Under the pieces are notes generated by a model, which saw nothing but the letters and a program-made list of their open reading frames with translations, was not told the origin of the DNA and made no database searches. From contig JAPKGU010000010.1 in NCBI GenBank assembly GCA_026647565.1, forward strand, positions 1 to 44,398: a stretch of 44,398 bases of DNA. The letters are read 5' to 3'. Position numbers and translations under genes: made by a program. The first letter of the stretch is position 1. The number at the start of each line of letters is the position of its first letter. Below, piece after piece: positions 26,022 to 35,026 of this stretch. Origin of the DNA: Phycisphaerales bacterium. Its GTDB lineage: Bacteria; Planctomycetota; Phycisphaerae; Phycisphaerales; UBA1924.

Positions 26022-27896
26022 ATGACCACCCCCCCACCGCCCCCCTCCGCGACGGCCGAGAAACTGAAGTCGGTCTCCCGCGAGTTCGACACGGCTCGCC
26101 AGATCAGCCCGCGGCGCAAGAGCACCGAGGCCCACGACATCGACGGGCTGGTGGCCGAGCAGCTGGCGCATTTCGGCATCGACCCGGCGTCGGACTACGG
26201 CAAGCACCTCGCCCGCTTCGCCGGGCACCTCTACGCCGGGCACGCCGACCTCCACGCCATGTGGACGGACACGGTGCAGGAGCTGGCGCGACTCCCCCGG
26301 CAGGACCGGATCGAGCGGTTCGCGGCCCAGAAGTTCCTCTGCTTCCAGATCGCGAAGATCCTGGACACGCTCCAGCACCCGATGCGGCGGACGTACCAGT
26401 CGATCGTGGACCAGGCGGGGCAGCGCAGCCGCAAGGGACCCTACCCGATCTTCGACAACGTGACGGCGCTTTTCAGCGCCAAGCCGGTGATCACGCGGAC
26501 GGCGACGTACGTGTACGCGTGCGCCGAGTGGGTCGACGACGCGTTCCAGGGGAAGGAGCTGATGCTCGAGGTCTACTCGCGCCTGCTCAACCCGACGAGC
26601 GTGTCGCTGGCCAACCACATCGTCGATGTCGAGGCCGGGCCGCTGGCGCACGAGTACTTCGCGTGGAACTTCAACTCGGGGATGGCGGCCGTGGACGCGG
26701 TGCTGAGCCACCTGGTGGGGTACCAGGACATCCTGCTGACGAGCCGCAACGTGTACGGCGGGACGTACCAGCTGATGCACGACTGGTACGGGAAGCCGTC
26801 GAACCTTGACGTGTCGGTCAACTTCTTCGACGGGTACACGGCGGAGGCGTTCGTCACGGCGCTGGACGCGGTGATGAAGAAGGAGAAGGCGCGGATCGAC
26901 GCGGGACGCCAGGTGTACGTCTACATCGAGTCGCCGTGCAACCCGCACGGGTACGTGCTGGACGTGCCGGCGATCTGCGCCGAGGCGCACAAGCGCGGGC
27001 TGACGGTGATCTGCGACTCGACCGTGGGGACGCCGTTCCTGCACCGGCCGCTGCGCCGCAAGGACCCGATGGAGCGTCCGGACTTTGTCATCCACTCTTA
27101 CACGAAGGACCTCGCGGGGCACGGCGGCACGACCGCGGGGTGCGTGATCGGTCGGAACGAGCGGATGTTCATGGGCAAGCACGAGTCGGCCCCGGGGTTC
27201 ACGGCCGACGGCAAGCCCCGCACGTACACGTGGGACGAGACGCTCTTCTGGAACGTGTATTACGTGAAGGGCGCGTTCCTCGACGCGGACAAGGCGTTCG
27301 AGGTGCTCAACGGCATGCACACGCTGGAAGTCCGCCTGCTCCAGAAGGTCGCGAACACGCTGACGCTGGCGGAGGTGCTGGGCTCGCACCCGGACATCAA
27401 CGTCAAGTGCTGCGCCGCGCCGGGGAACGAGAACTCGCCGATCCGCGAGAAGTGCCTGCACATGGGGTTCCCGGCGCCGCTCTTCACCTTCGACTTCGAG
27501 GGCAAGGGGAACGTGCCGGCGCTGGATCGCGACGCGTTCAAGCGGTTCTTCGACATGCTCGATCCGGTCTTCGGGCACCAGGTCTCCCTGGGGCAGCCGA
27601 ACACGGTCGTGCTCTGCCCGGCGATCACCAGCCACTCGGAGATGTCGGCGCAGGCGCTCAAGGACGCGGGGATCTCGCTCACCACGACGCGCGTCGCCGT
27701 CGGCACGGAGGACCCGCGGACGCTGCTGGCGCACCTGATCAAGGCGGCGGAGTCGACGATCGAGACGGCGCGGCCGGGGTTCGTGGCCAAGTTCCCGAAA
27801 CCGGAGCAGATGGACGCGATCTATCGGAAGCACTACATCGATGTGCATACGAAGTACGTGCAAGGCCAGCCGCCGATGACGGAGCTGCTGAAGTGA
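26022..27896 (+). CDS. Long Cys/Met-metabolism-type PLP-dependent enzyme
   Basis: The protein has 624 residues from ATG 26022; a TATACT -10-like hexamer only 7 nt upstream may indicate a leaderless or very short leader. The core (about 190-600) is a fold-type I PLP enzyme of the cystathionine synthase/lyase group: WNFNSGMAAVDAVLSHL, NVYGGTYQL, ESPCNPHGYVLD (SPCNP at 304-308), ICDSTVGTP, and Lys362 in HSYTKDLAGHGGTTAG as the cofactor lysine. The first 180 residues are an additional helical part not found in ordinary 390-residue members (ARQISPRRKSTEAHDIDGL, FAGHLYAGHADLHAMW). Reaction and substrate are unknown; gamma-elimination or replacement on a sulfur amino acid is the family norm. Confidence 0.82.
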   Translation: MTTPPPPPSATAEKLKSVSREFDTARQISPRRKSTEAHDIDGLVAEQLAHFGIDPASDYGKHLARFAGHLYAGHADLHAMWTDTVQELARLPRQDRIERFAAQKFLCFQIAKILDTLQHPMRRTYQSIVDQAGQRSRKGPYPIFDNVTALFSAKPVITRTATYVYACAEWVDDAFQGKELMLEVYSRLLNPTSVSLANHIVDVEAGPLAHEYFAWNFNSGMAAVDAVLSHLVGYQDILLTSRNVYGGTYQLMHDWYGKPSNLDVSVNFFDGYTAEAFVTALDAVMKKEKARIDAGRQVYVYIESPCNPHGYVLDVPAICAEAHKRGLTVICDSTVGTPFLHRPLRRKDPMERPDFVIHSYTKDLAGHGGTTAGCVIGRNERMFMGKHESAPGFTADGKPRTYTWDETLFWNVYYVKGAFLDADKAFEVLNGMHTLEVRLLQKVANTLTLAEVLGSHPDINVKCCAAPGNENSPIREKCLHMGFPAPLFTFDFEGKGNVPALDRDAFKRFFDMLDPVFGHQVSLGQPNTVVLCPAITSHSEMSAQALKDAGISLTTTRVAVGTEDPRTLLAHLIKAAESTIETARPGFVAKFPKPEQMDAIYRKHYIDVHTKYVQGQPPMTELLK

Positions 27897-27942
27897 TGGG
27901 GTCGCGTCCGGGGACGAATCGATGTACAGTCTGGGCGTGAGC

Positions 27943-28668
27943 ATGGATCGACCAATCCTGGTCGCGGCGGTGGCCGCGGTTGGCGCTGCGTGCGCGGTGC
28001 TGCCGGGCGGGTGCGCGTCGAACAAGGCGACGGACCGATCGGCGGCGATTCCCGCCGGCCGGTACACGGAGGCGTTCGATGCGGCGCGTGAGACGCTGCG
28101 CGAGTACAAGTTCACGCTGTCGCGTGTGGACGCTCGCTCGGGGGTGATCACGACGGAGCCTCGCTTCAGCTACGGGATCGCCAGTCCGTTCGATCCGGTG
28201 CACTCGACGGCGCGGGACCGGGTGCGCGACATCATGAATCAGCAGGATCGTCGGGTTCGGATCGTGTTCGCAAGGCCGGGGGTTGAGCCGGCCCTTGAGG
28301 GTGGGAGCGACGCGGGGCCTGCTGGTGAAGCGGTCGCTTCGGGCGAGATCCCGGCGGACGGGGTGCTGCTGGACGGGAGCGTGCTGCCGGGGCTTGGGGA
28401 CGACCTTCGTGCGGAGCATGGCGGGCTGGTGATGCACGTGGACGTGGTGATCGATCGCGTGCACGTGCCGCACTGGCGTCTGGAGACTTCGTCGATCCGC
28501 CAGAGCACGTTTGCGCAGGAGCCGGAACTGTCGGCGCGCGGGATGCAGCCGACGTACACGACGCCCCGGGAGCGGGACGACGCCTTTGCGGCGCGGCTTG
28601 TGGCCGACGTGCGCAGGCGGCTTTCCATCTCTTCGGAGGGGGCGCCTTCGAGCGGGGCCACGCCATGA
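27943..28668 (+). CDS. Hypothetical lipoprotein
   Basis: The protein has 241 residues from ATG 27943 (ATG 27922 is possible). It has a lipoprotein signal: hydrophobic stretch VAAVAAVGAACAV then lipobox LPGGC at residues 20-24, so it is probably anchored to a membrane by a lipid on Cys24. The mature part begins with a short domain (EAFDAARETLREYKFTLS, then SGVITTEPRF) seen in other planctomycete lipoproteins. No catalytic motif. The stop codon overlaps the next start (ATGA), so the SRPBCC gene is cotranslated. Function unknown. Confidence 0.7.
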   Translation: MDRPILVAAVAAVGAACAVLPGGCASNKATDRSAAIPAGRYTEAFDAARETLREYKFTLSRVDARSGVITTEPRFSYGIASPFDPVHSTARDRVRDIMNQQDRRVRIVFARPGVEPALEGGSDAGPAGEAVASGEIPADGVLLDGSVLPGLGDDLRAEHGGLVMHVDVVIDRVHVPHWRLETSSIRQSTFAQEPELSARGMQPTYTTPRERDDAFAARLVADVRRRLSISSEGAPSSGATP

Positions 28669-29117
28669 TGATCGCCGAGTCCATCACGATCAACGCGCCG
28701 CGGGAGCGGGTGTTCGGGATCGCGTCCGACCTTCGGAACGCGCCGTCACGGATCCCGGAGATCACACGGGTCGAAGTGCTGGGCGATGGTCCTGTCGGCA
28801 AGGGGACGCGCTGGCGCGAGACACGGATCATGTTCGGCAAGGAGCACACGGAGCTGCTCGAGATCGCCGACTTCCGGGCGCCGGAGTTCTACGCCGTGAC
28901 GGCGCACAACTGCGGGACGGACTACTACACGACGTTCGACTTCAAGAGCGAGGGACCGAGCACCACGACGGTGACATTCGCCTTCCAGGGCACACCGACG
29001 ACGTTCGCGGCGCGGATCATGTGTGCGCTCATGGCGCCGATGATGAAGAAGACGCTGCAGAAGTGCCTGCGGTCGGACCTTGAGAACATCAAGCGTGCGT
29101 GCGAGGCGCAGACCTGA
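28665..29117 (+). CDS. SRPBCC/polyketide cyclase-like protein
   Basis: The protein has 150 residues, coupled to the lipoprotein gene by a 4-nt overlap. The pattern AESITINAPRERVFGIASD, then VEVLGDGPVGKGTRWRE and later STTTVTFAFQGTP is the START/SRPBCC fold: a beta-grasp cup around a long C-terminal helix (LQKCLRSDLENIKRACE). Family members bind hydrophobic small molecules such as lipids, polyketides or coenzyme Q precursors. Cytoplasmic; ligand unknown. Converges on the DUF900 gene with a 19-nt gap. Confidence 0.82.
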   Translation: MMIAESITINAPRERVFGIASDLRNAPSRIPEITRVEVLGDGPVGKGTRWRETRIMFGKEHTELLEIADFRAPEFYAVTAHNCGTDYYTTFDFKSEGPSTTTVTFAFQGTPTTFAARIMCALMAPMMKKTLQKCLRSDLENIKRACEAQT

Positions 29118-29136
29118 TCGGCGCGGCGTGCGGGTA

Positions 29137-30507
29137 TCAGGGCGACCCGGGCTTGAGGTAGTCGTTGTCGAGCTGCCAGATGCCGGGGGAGCGCTTGTAC
29201 AGGGGGCGGGCCGTTCCGGGGCCGGGGTCGCGATCATCGCGCAGCAGGAGGACGAGGTCGGAGAAGGCGGCCGGGTGCTGGAACAGGTACCCGTGGGACG
29301 TCGTGCCCCTGACGTCGCAGTTGATGAGTTGCAGTCGGTCGACGTCGTCGAGCTTCGCGAGCCGGTCGGCGTCGAGTTGCTCGACCTTGAGGTCGCCGAG
29401 CCGGCTCCTGCCCCTGAAGAGCCAGTTTGAGATCCCGAGGGCCGCGTCGTTTCTCGAGGTGTAGACGGCGATTCGATCGGCGACGTGGATGAAGCCCTCG
29501 TTGAAGAAGCGCTGGATGAAGACGTCCAGGTCCATGTCGGGGGCGGCGAGAACGAGCGTCCGCAGGCGCAGGATGTGGAAGGCCTGGGTCTGCTCGCTGA
29601 CCTCCATGGAGACCTGCTTTCCGGCGGCGGGGGCGAAGAGTGTCCGGCCGAACAGCCCTCTGAGCTCCATCTGGATCTCACGTAGCGCGGTGCAGGCGAC
29701 GTCCGTGCCTCGTGAGTGCGAGATCACGTGGATCTCGGTGATCCTTGGCGAGTCGACGAGCATCCAGATGAGCATTTTGAGGGGCACGACCGAGTACTCG
29801 CCCGACTCGCGGTCGTAGGCGTAGCCCTTGAGCCCTCCGGAGCCGGCGGGCCATGTGAAGCAGATCGGCAGGCCCGGCCGCGCGGCGAAGTGCCATGACT
29901 CGGCGACTCGGAACACCGCGTCGTCGAACGAGTTGTTGTAGCCGTGGACATAGAGGAACGCGGGTCCTGTGCCTCCCGGACCGAACCAGAGATCGAACAT
30001 GCGGTCGAAGCCGCTCCTGGCGTCGACGATCGGCGAAACGGCCTCGGGCGGGAAGTCGAGTCGTCCGTCTCGAACGACCATGTAGTCCATCGCCGGCTTG
30101 ACCACGCCGATCTGCTCGACGGAGGCAACATCGATCGTGTAGTGGTGGTCGCGCGGCACGGAGACGCTGTCGCGCACGAGTTTTTCCCATGTGGGTTCCG
30201 GGTTGAGGCCCACGCGCGCCACGCCGTAGAACAGATCTCTGGATCTGCCGTAGCCGTAGCGCGGACCGCTCGGCGTCTGCTGATCGATGCTTCGGTTGGT
30301 GACATAGAGCACGGGGATGTCCGAGGTGCGAAGATGCTCGGGCACGGCGTCGAATCGCTCGCGGCCCGCGTCGCTGCGCATGACATAGGGTGCGTCGATG
30401 AGTCGTCGCTGCTGGCACGCGCCGAGCGCGCAGGCGCAGACGATGAGGAGCGTGAGGAGCCGGCTGGTGGTGCGGCGCGGGGCTTTGGGGTGGTTGGCGC
30501 TGCGCAT
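29137..30507 (-). CDS. DUF900-type alpha/beta hydrolase lipoprotein
   Basis: The protein has 456 residues. The N-terminus has a signal with a lipobox-like end (CACALGAC, about residues 25-32). The middle is an alpha/beta hydrolase: oxyanion region LYVHGYNNSFDDAVFR, then nucleophile Ser in HVISHSRGTDVACTAL, Asp in VLAAPDMDLDVF, and a late His in TTSHGYLFQHP. The blocks match the DUF900 esterase/lipase-like family, common in planctomycetes and proteobacteria. Substrate unknown. Probably attached to the inner or outer membrane. A single gene; its start is 97 nt from the tmRNA 5' end on the other strand. Confidence 0.85.
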   Translation of the reverse strand: MRSANHPKAPRRTTSRLLTLLIVCACALGACQQRRLIDAPYVMRSDAGRERFDAVPEHLRTSDIPVLYVTNRSIDQQTPSGPRYGYGRSRDLFYGVARVGLNPEPTWEKLVRDSVSVPRDHHYTIDVASVEQIGVVKPAMDYMVVRDGRLDFPPEAVSPIVDARSGFDRMFDLWFGPGGTGPAFLYVHGYNNSFDDAVFRVAESWHFAARPGLPICFTWPAGSGGLKGYAYDRESGEYSVVPLKMLIWMLVDSPRITEIHVISHSRGTDVACTALREIQMELRGLFGRTLFAPAAGKQVSMEVSEQTQAFHILRLRTLVLAAPDMDLDVFIQRFFNEGFIHVADRIAVYTSRNDAALGISNWLFRGRSRLGDLKVEQLDADRLAKLDDVDRLQLINCDVRGTTSHGYLFQHPAAFSDLVLLLRDDRDPGPGTARPLYKRSPGIWQLDNDYLKPGSP

Positions 30508-30578
30508 GCGGGGGTGCCTCTTGGGTGGCGTGTGCGGCAGGGGCGTGGGGGTTCTGGGCGCGCGGAGTCGGGCGCGCG

Positions 30579-30584
30579 TAGAAT
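30579..30584 (+). promoter_or_regulatory. Possible -10 element of tmRNA
   Basis: TAGAAT lies 20 nt before the mature 5' end of tmRNA, a reasonable distance for a precursor whose leader is cut by RNase P. No convincing -35 is seen. Confidence 0.35.
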
Positions 30585-30604
30585 AGTGTGATCTGTGACA
30601 TCAA

Positions 30605-30949
30605 GGGGCCGAAGTGGTATCGACCGGACATGCGAGGGTCGATGTGGCGCGTCGTGGAGCATGCTGGCCACGTAAAAAGCATGCAAAGATTCAGCTGCCA
30701 ACAACAGCTACGCTCTGGCTGCCTAAGAGGCGCCACGTCCCGCGTTCGACGCCCGATAGGGCGCGGGACGAAGCATCGGGCTGGGCCGAACCTGCCGCAC
30801 GCGGGGGGGAGGCCGAGATGTATGCCGGGTGCTGTGTTCCTCGGGAGGTTTTCACTCGCCGCCCGCGGATCGAGATAACAGAGTGACTACACGCGTAGAG
30901 GCATCGATCTGACTGTCCCGGCACGGGGGTTCGATTCCCCCCGGCTCCA
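30605..30949 (+). ncRNA. ssrA: Transfer-messenger RNA (tmRNA)
   Basis: An RNA of 345 nt that rescues stalled ribosomes and tags the unfinished protein for degradation. The 5' end GGGGCCG pairs with CGGCTCC at 30942-30948 to form the acceptor stem, with discriminator A at 30949; CCA is not encoded. The T-arm is GGGGGTTCGATTCCCCC. The tag frame starts at the resume codon GCA (30679) after a run of A and ends at TAA (30724-30726), giving ACKDSAANNSYALAA; the YALAA end is the usual protease signal. The 3' end is the target of the adjacent integrase. Confidence 0.95.
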
Positions 30950-30958
30950 TTCCTCTGA

Positions 30959-32218
30959 TCAGCGGCAATTCGCGGAAAGTAGCGGAATCTCGCGGGAATC
31001 CGCGACGTTCTGCGCAGCGAGCGGAGATGCCGCGTTTCCCGATTTCCGCTGCTTTCCTGCCGTTTCCGACGCCTTCCGCTGCGCCTGGCGCTGCGCGCAT
31101 GTTGCGGTGGGCGTCGGTGTCGCGCTCGCGGCCCTGTCGAAGAGTTCGTCGGGAACGGAGTTGGCGTAGTGCTTGCCGCTGATGGTGATGCTGTGGCCGA
31201 TCCACTTGCTCACGGCGAACTGCGGGAAGGTCATCGCCCACTCCTTCTCGCACGATGATCTCAGCGTCTGCCACAATCTCGCCCACGGCTCCACCCCCGC
31301 AGCCGCCCAGATGCGGCGTACGCGCCGGATGACGGCCCCCTTGCCGCCGATGGTGACCAGCCGCGCCTCGCCCTCGGACATCGACTCGAAGCGCTCCTGC
31401 AGCAGCGCCATCAGCTTCGGCGTGATCGGTACCACCCGCTGGTCGTGGCCCTCCCACCGCTCGGTCTTTGGGCTGCGGACCGTCAGGCGGCCGCGCTCGA
31501 AGTCCACATCCGCCCACGTGAGACCTTGCGTTTCGCTCGGAACGCGCAACCCCGCATAACGCGCGAGCCCGAACGCCAGCCGCCACTCTGAATCTGGGCA
31601 GGCGGCAATCACCCGGTCGATTTCGTCCGGCGTGATGTACCTCGTGTACTTGCTTGGCGTTGAGCCGCTCCTGAGCGTGTCGAACGGGTTGGCGTCGATG
31701 GCCTTCCGGCGCTTGGCCTCGGCGAGCATGGTCTTGGCGTTCCCGGAGTGGGTTCGGATCGCCGCCTCCGAGAGCCCGAGATCCTTGAGCGACCTGCGCC
31801 AGGCGATCGCCTCCTCAACCGTGATCTGCCGCACGGGCCGGTCCTTGTCGAAGTACTCAAGCAGTTTGGTCTCGGTCTGCCGCAGTTTGCGGATGCTTTC
31901 GGGCTTGAGGTCGCCCTCGCGCTCCGAGATATACGCGTTCAGCAGCGAGCCAATCGTGGCGTTCTGGCGGTCGGGCACGAGGCCGACCGCGACGAGTTTG
32001 GCGTAGAGGCGATCTTCGAGGCCGGAGAGCCAGCGGCAGGTGTCGTCCGTGGGAGAGTGCCCGTGCAGCGCCGCGGCCACGAGATCCTCGACGCGGACCT
32101 TCAGGGAGTCGGCGTATCGCTTGGCGGCCTTGCCGAGCGTGATGTGCCGCCATGCCCCGCTGGCATCGCGGAAGGTGATGAATCGGCTGCCGTTCTTTCG
32201 GGTTGTGACGCTCGCCAT
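30959..32218 (-). CDS. Tyrosine recombinase/integrase
   Basis: The protein has 419 residues from ATG 32218, chosen because GGAGG lies 8 nt upstream; the frame is open further. The N-terminal arm-type DNA-binding part and a SAM-like core domain (about 85-180, EAIAWRRSLKDLGLSEAAI) precede the catalytic domain. Catalytic residues: Arg225 in YAGLRVPSE, Lys251 in SPKTERW, Arg320 in WQTLRSSC (the usual His is Gln317), His342 in WIGHS, and the nucleophile Tyr351 in GKHYANS. It excises or integrates the island at the tmRNA 3' end. The C-terminal tail (40 residues, Ala, Arg and Asn rich) is unusual. Confidence 0.93.
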   Translation of the reverse strand: MASVTTRKNGSRFITFRDASGAWRHITLGKAAKRYADSLKVRVEDLVAAALHGHSPTDDTCRWLSGLEDRLYAKLVAVGLVPDRQNATIGSLLNAYISEREGDLKPESIRKLRQTETKLLEYFDKDRPVRQITVEEAIAWRRSLKDLGLSEAAIRTHSGNAKTMLAEAKRRKAIDANPFDTLRSGSTPSKYTRYITPDEIDRVIAACPDSEWRLAFGLARYAGLRVPSETQGLTWADVDFERGRLTVRSPKTERWEGHDQRVVPITPKLMALLQERFESMSEGEARLVTIGGKGAVIRRVRRIWAAAGVEPWARLWQTLRSSCEKEWAMTFPQFAVSKWIGHSITISGKHYANSVPDELFDRAASATPTPTATCAQRQAQRKASETAGKQRKSGNAASPLAAQNVADSREIPLLSANCR

Positions 32219-32324
32219 CGGGCGGACCTCCGTGTCGCCAGTGAGGGCTCGGCATGCCAAGGGGTCAAGCAGGATCGGGGGGTGGATCGGCGGGATTGGT
32301 CGGTGACGGCGGGCGACCCTCGTC

Positions 32325-32348
32325 TGACACTGACGAAACTGACGAAAC
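32325..32348. repeat. Tandem TGACGAAAC repeat upstream of integrase
   Basis: Two adjacent copies of TGACGAAAC (32331-32339 and 32340-32348), preceded by the partial copy TGACAC, lie just past the primase stop and 107 nt upstream of the integrase start. The place is right for integrase arm-site or excisionase binding, but function is inferred. The rest of the 136-nt gap shows nothing clear. Confidence 0.4.
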
Positions 32349-32354
32349 CCCGCG

Positions 32355-34796
32355 CTAAATGCCGCCAGTGGGGTTTGGGTCACTCGTGGGCAGGGTTGTG
32401 TCAGAGGGTGGTGCGTGGGCCCGCAGAACGAACTGCCGCGACGGACGCCCCCCACGCGGGCCTGGCGCGGGGCTGGACCAGTCTCCATGACCGGCTTTCA
32501 CGAGGGCTTCCAGTTCCGCTTCGGCATCCGACGCCCGATCAAGAGACCGCGCCCGTTGCCACTCGCGAACGCTGACGGAACCGTCCCGCTCTCGGATGAT
32601 CACAACCCGACGGCGCATGACTCGCTGCTCGGCCGGCTCCGTAATCGATCGCCGTGCGTGCCGTTCCGCTGCGGCGAGGTAATCAGCCCACGCGATGGCG
32701 GCGGCAATCGTCGCGGCGTCGATTCGAGGTGCGTCGTGGGGCGTACCGGAACGTGCCCACGTCTGCAGTGCGTGCAGCGTGAGGGCGATGCGAAGGACGA
32801 GCCCGCACAACTTGCCGCCCCACGCCCTGCGCTCGGCAAGGTCTCCGAACCCGAGAGATGCCTCCGTGCGGAGTTGAAAGGTGTGATAGAGAGCATCGGC
32901 TTCCGGGCTCAGGCTGATGACGACGGGGCCGTTGTCGGGGTGATCGCTGGGCATGAAGGACAGCAGTCGCGAGAGCGCGGCTTGCCACGCCTTTCGAGAT
33001 GGTTCCCGCACCGGCTCGGGGCGCACGTCACGAGTGCCGACAAGGTCGGGCGGCGAGATGATCGCAAAGCGTGCGAGCAGGCCCCGCCCCTCGGCCTGCG
33101 GATCGACCCACACCGACTCGACGGCCGCCCGCTGCACGCAGAGTGCCACCGCCAAGGCGGGTCGATCGATCACGTCGGACGGACGACCCACACGCTGGGC
33201 TCGGATGGGATCGCCCGCGTGGCCCTTCAGCATCGCGCCGTAGTTCCGCACGCCCGAGTACCGGCCCTGCACAATGTCCAGAGCGTCGCCCTCGGCACTG
33301 GCGAGCAGGGCACGGCCGTGGTTCTCCTTCATCTGACGCACGAGCGCTTCCGGCGTGGGCTCGCTGGCGAGCAGCACGGGCACGGTCGGAACGGGCGACG
33401 CACCCATCTCCTGCGCGAGTCGAATGGTCTCGCCCTCCAGCCGCGCCCGCTCTTGGGGATCGTCAGATTTCGCTGCCTGATCTTCGAGGGCTCGGAGGCG
33501 TCGTTCAGCGATCCGGTGCTTCTGGGCCGCCGCAGCGATGACAGAACTCATCTCGCGGCACTTGTCGGCTTCCCACTTCAGGATCGGCTGCAGCAGGTCA
33601 GAGAGCACGGCCGACTTCCGGGTTCCTGGCTCGGAGAGCACAAGTGCCCACAGCGGAGCGGGCTCGATGTGATCTCCATGCCCACGGACGCACGCGACGT
33701 TGCAGATGCACACCGAAGCGATCGCCATTCCAAGAAGGGCCGTCATCGCCGCCGGTGTTTGCGTGGAACGGGCAACGTCAGCGAAGAAGTCGCGAACGGG
33801 GGCGAGGTCTGGGGGAAAGAGTGTGGTGATGTCGAACACCGGACCGTCGCCGTATCCGTCTACGACGGACGGCTCCAGAACAAACGGCTTGGCGGCCTGT
33901 GCCAGAGCGTCGATCTTCGCATGCACGACCTCGGCGTCGCCGCTCTCCATCGCGAGCACGTCAGCGATGTCACCGCCGGACGGCAGCGCTGGCCAGTGCT
34001 CGGCGAGCCGCACAATGCGGACTTCCAGAGCACCTGCGGTGAGACACTGTCGCGCCGCAGCATCGGCGTACCTCTCACCCGCCGCATCGTGATCGGGAAG
34101 GATCAAGACGACCCTGCCCTTCATGGCTGACCAGTCCGTCTTGTTCGCGGCCTCGCTGCCACCCGCGCTCGTCGTAGCGACGAGACCGATGCTCCTCGCG
34201 GCGTCAACACACGCCTCGCCCTCGACGACGTACACCCACGCACCGTCCGGCAGGCGAGCGAGTTCCGGGAGGTGCAGAAGCGGCCTCGGCTCGGGAAGAG
34301 CAGCGATCACCCAGCGGTTGCCGCGAGCGGATACGGGCCTGACCTCCTTGCCTCCGACCCGAAGATCCCACCGCGCGACCTCCAGAACCACCTTGCCGCT
34401 GATGTCGTGGTACGGCCAGCGCCTCGGGTCCGGGCCCAGAGTCCGCTCCAGCGCCGCAATCGCACCGTCTGCCGAGTCGAAGGAGTTCTGGCGTCGCGGG
34501 TTAGCCTCAGACTTCTGACGCGAGCTTGCTTTGGGTGTGCTCTGCGCTCTGTTGCCCCGCGGCATGAGGTCATTCATGGTGAGTCCGATCGAAGCCGCGA
34601 CCTTGGAGGTGTCACACCCTGCGTGGCAACGGAGCAGGCATCCCCCCGTGTCGCCCGTGCTGATGCTCAGACTCGGCTTGCGGTCGTCATGCGCGGGACA
34701 CTTGCTCGTCCAGCCGTCGCCGCTGCGACGAGCCGTTCTTCCCGAGTCCCGGAGCGCGGCCAGAACCTGCTCGGTCGGAGTGAGCGGCACGCTCAT
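32355..34796 (-). CDS. Primase-like protein with zinc finger, Toprim and DUF3987
   Basis: The protein has 813 residues. A CHC2-type zinc finger at residues 33-61 (CPAHDD, then LRCHAGC) is followed by a Toprim domain: Glu191 in VVEGEACVDAA, and Asp234 and Asp236 in LPDHDAAGERYA. The second half (about 335-750) is DUF3987, with a Walker-like loop LSEPGTRKSAVL and a VRNYGAMLKGHAG block. This is the typical replication protein of phage-like and integrative elements, combining a primer-making half with a helicase-like half. The ATG overlaps the upstream HTH stop by 4 nt. The C-terminal 60 residues are Pro and Arg rich and not conserved. Confidence 0.9.
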   Translation of the reverse strand: MSVPLTPTEQVLAALRDSGRTARRSGDGWTSKCPAHDDRKPSLSISTGDTGGCLLRCHAGCDTSKVAASIGLTMNDLMPRGNRAQSTPKASSRQKSEANPRRQNSFDSADGAIAALERTLGPDPRRWPYHDISGKVVLEVARWDLRVGGKEVRPVSARGNRWVIAALPEPRPLLHLPELARLPDGAWVYVVEGEACVDAARSIGLVATTSAGGSEAANKTDWSAMKGRVVLILPDHDAAGERYADAAARQCLTAGALEVRIVRLAEHWPALPSGGDIADVLAMESGDAEVVHAKIDALAQAAKPFVLEPSVVDGYGDGPVFDITTLFPPDLAPVRDFFADVARSTQTPAAMTALLGMAIASVCICNVACVRGHGDHIEPAPLWALVLSEPGTRKSAVLSDLLQPILKWEADKCREMSSVIAAAAQKHRIAERRLRALEDQAAKSDDPQERARLEGETIRLAQEMGASPVPTVPVLLASEPTPEALVRQMKENHGRALLASAEGDALDIVQGRYSGVRNYGAMLKGHAGDPIRAQRVGRPSDVIDRPALAVALCVQRAAVESVWVDPQAEGRGLLARFAIISPPDLVGTRDVRPEPVREPSRKAWQAALSRLLSFMPSDHPDNGPVVISLSPEADALYHTFQLRTEASLGFGDLAERRAWGGKLCGLVLRIALTLHALQTWARSGTPHDAPRIDAATIAAAIAWADYLAAAERHARRSITEPAEQRVMRRRVVIIRERDGSVSVREWQRARSLDRASDAEAELEALVKAGHGDWSSPAPGPRGGRPSRQFVLRAHAPPSDTTLPTSDPNPTGGI

Positions 34797-35026
34797 GGTG
34801 CGGCTCCCTTCCGCCCACGCTTCGCGTCGTCTACGAATCGGCGGAGATCGACAGGATCGAACCGGACGTTGCGACCGAATCGGACCAAGGGCAACGCTCC
34901 TGTGCGAACGAGCGTTCGAAGCGTCCGGTCGCTGATGCCGAGAATGTCTGCGGTCTCTTTGGTTGTCAGCAATCGCTCAGGCGCGTTGGTGGAATCAGGC
35001 GACGGAAACGGGGGGCGAGGGCTCAC
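34793..35026 (-). CDS. Excisionase-like helix-turn-helix protein
   Basis: The protein has 77 residues starting at GTG 35026, whose bases overlap the stop of the upstream HTH gene (GTGA); its own stop overlaps the primase start (ATGA). The winged HTH reads LLTTKETADILGISDRTLRT, then GALPLVRFGRNVRF and a basic end (AKRGRKG), the excisionase/AlpA (HTH_17) pattern. It may direct excision or regulate the primase operon. Confidence 0.82.
   Translation of the reverse strand: MSPRPPFPSPDSTNAPERLLTTKETADILGISDRTLRTLVRTGALPLVRFGRNVRFDPVDLRRFVDDAKRGRKGAAP

Noticed and set aside
25806-28151. 781-codon minus-strand open frame
   Set aside because: Antisense shadow of the PLP enzyme; composition rich in Arg, Val and His, no motifs.
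32415-34130. 571-codon plus-strand open frame
   Set aside because: Antisense to the primase-like gene, whose zinc finger and Toprim residues are on the minus strand.
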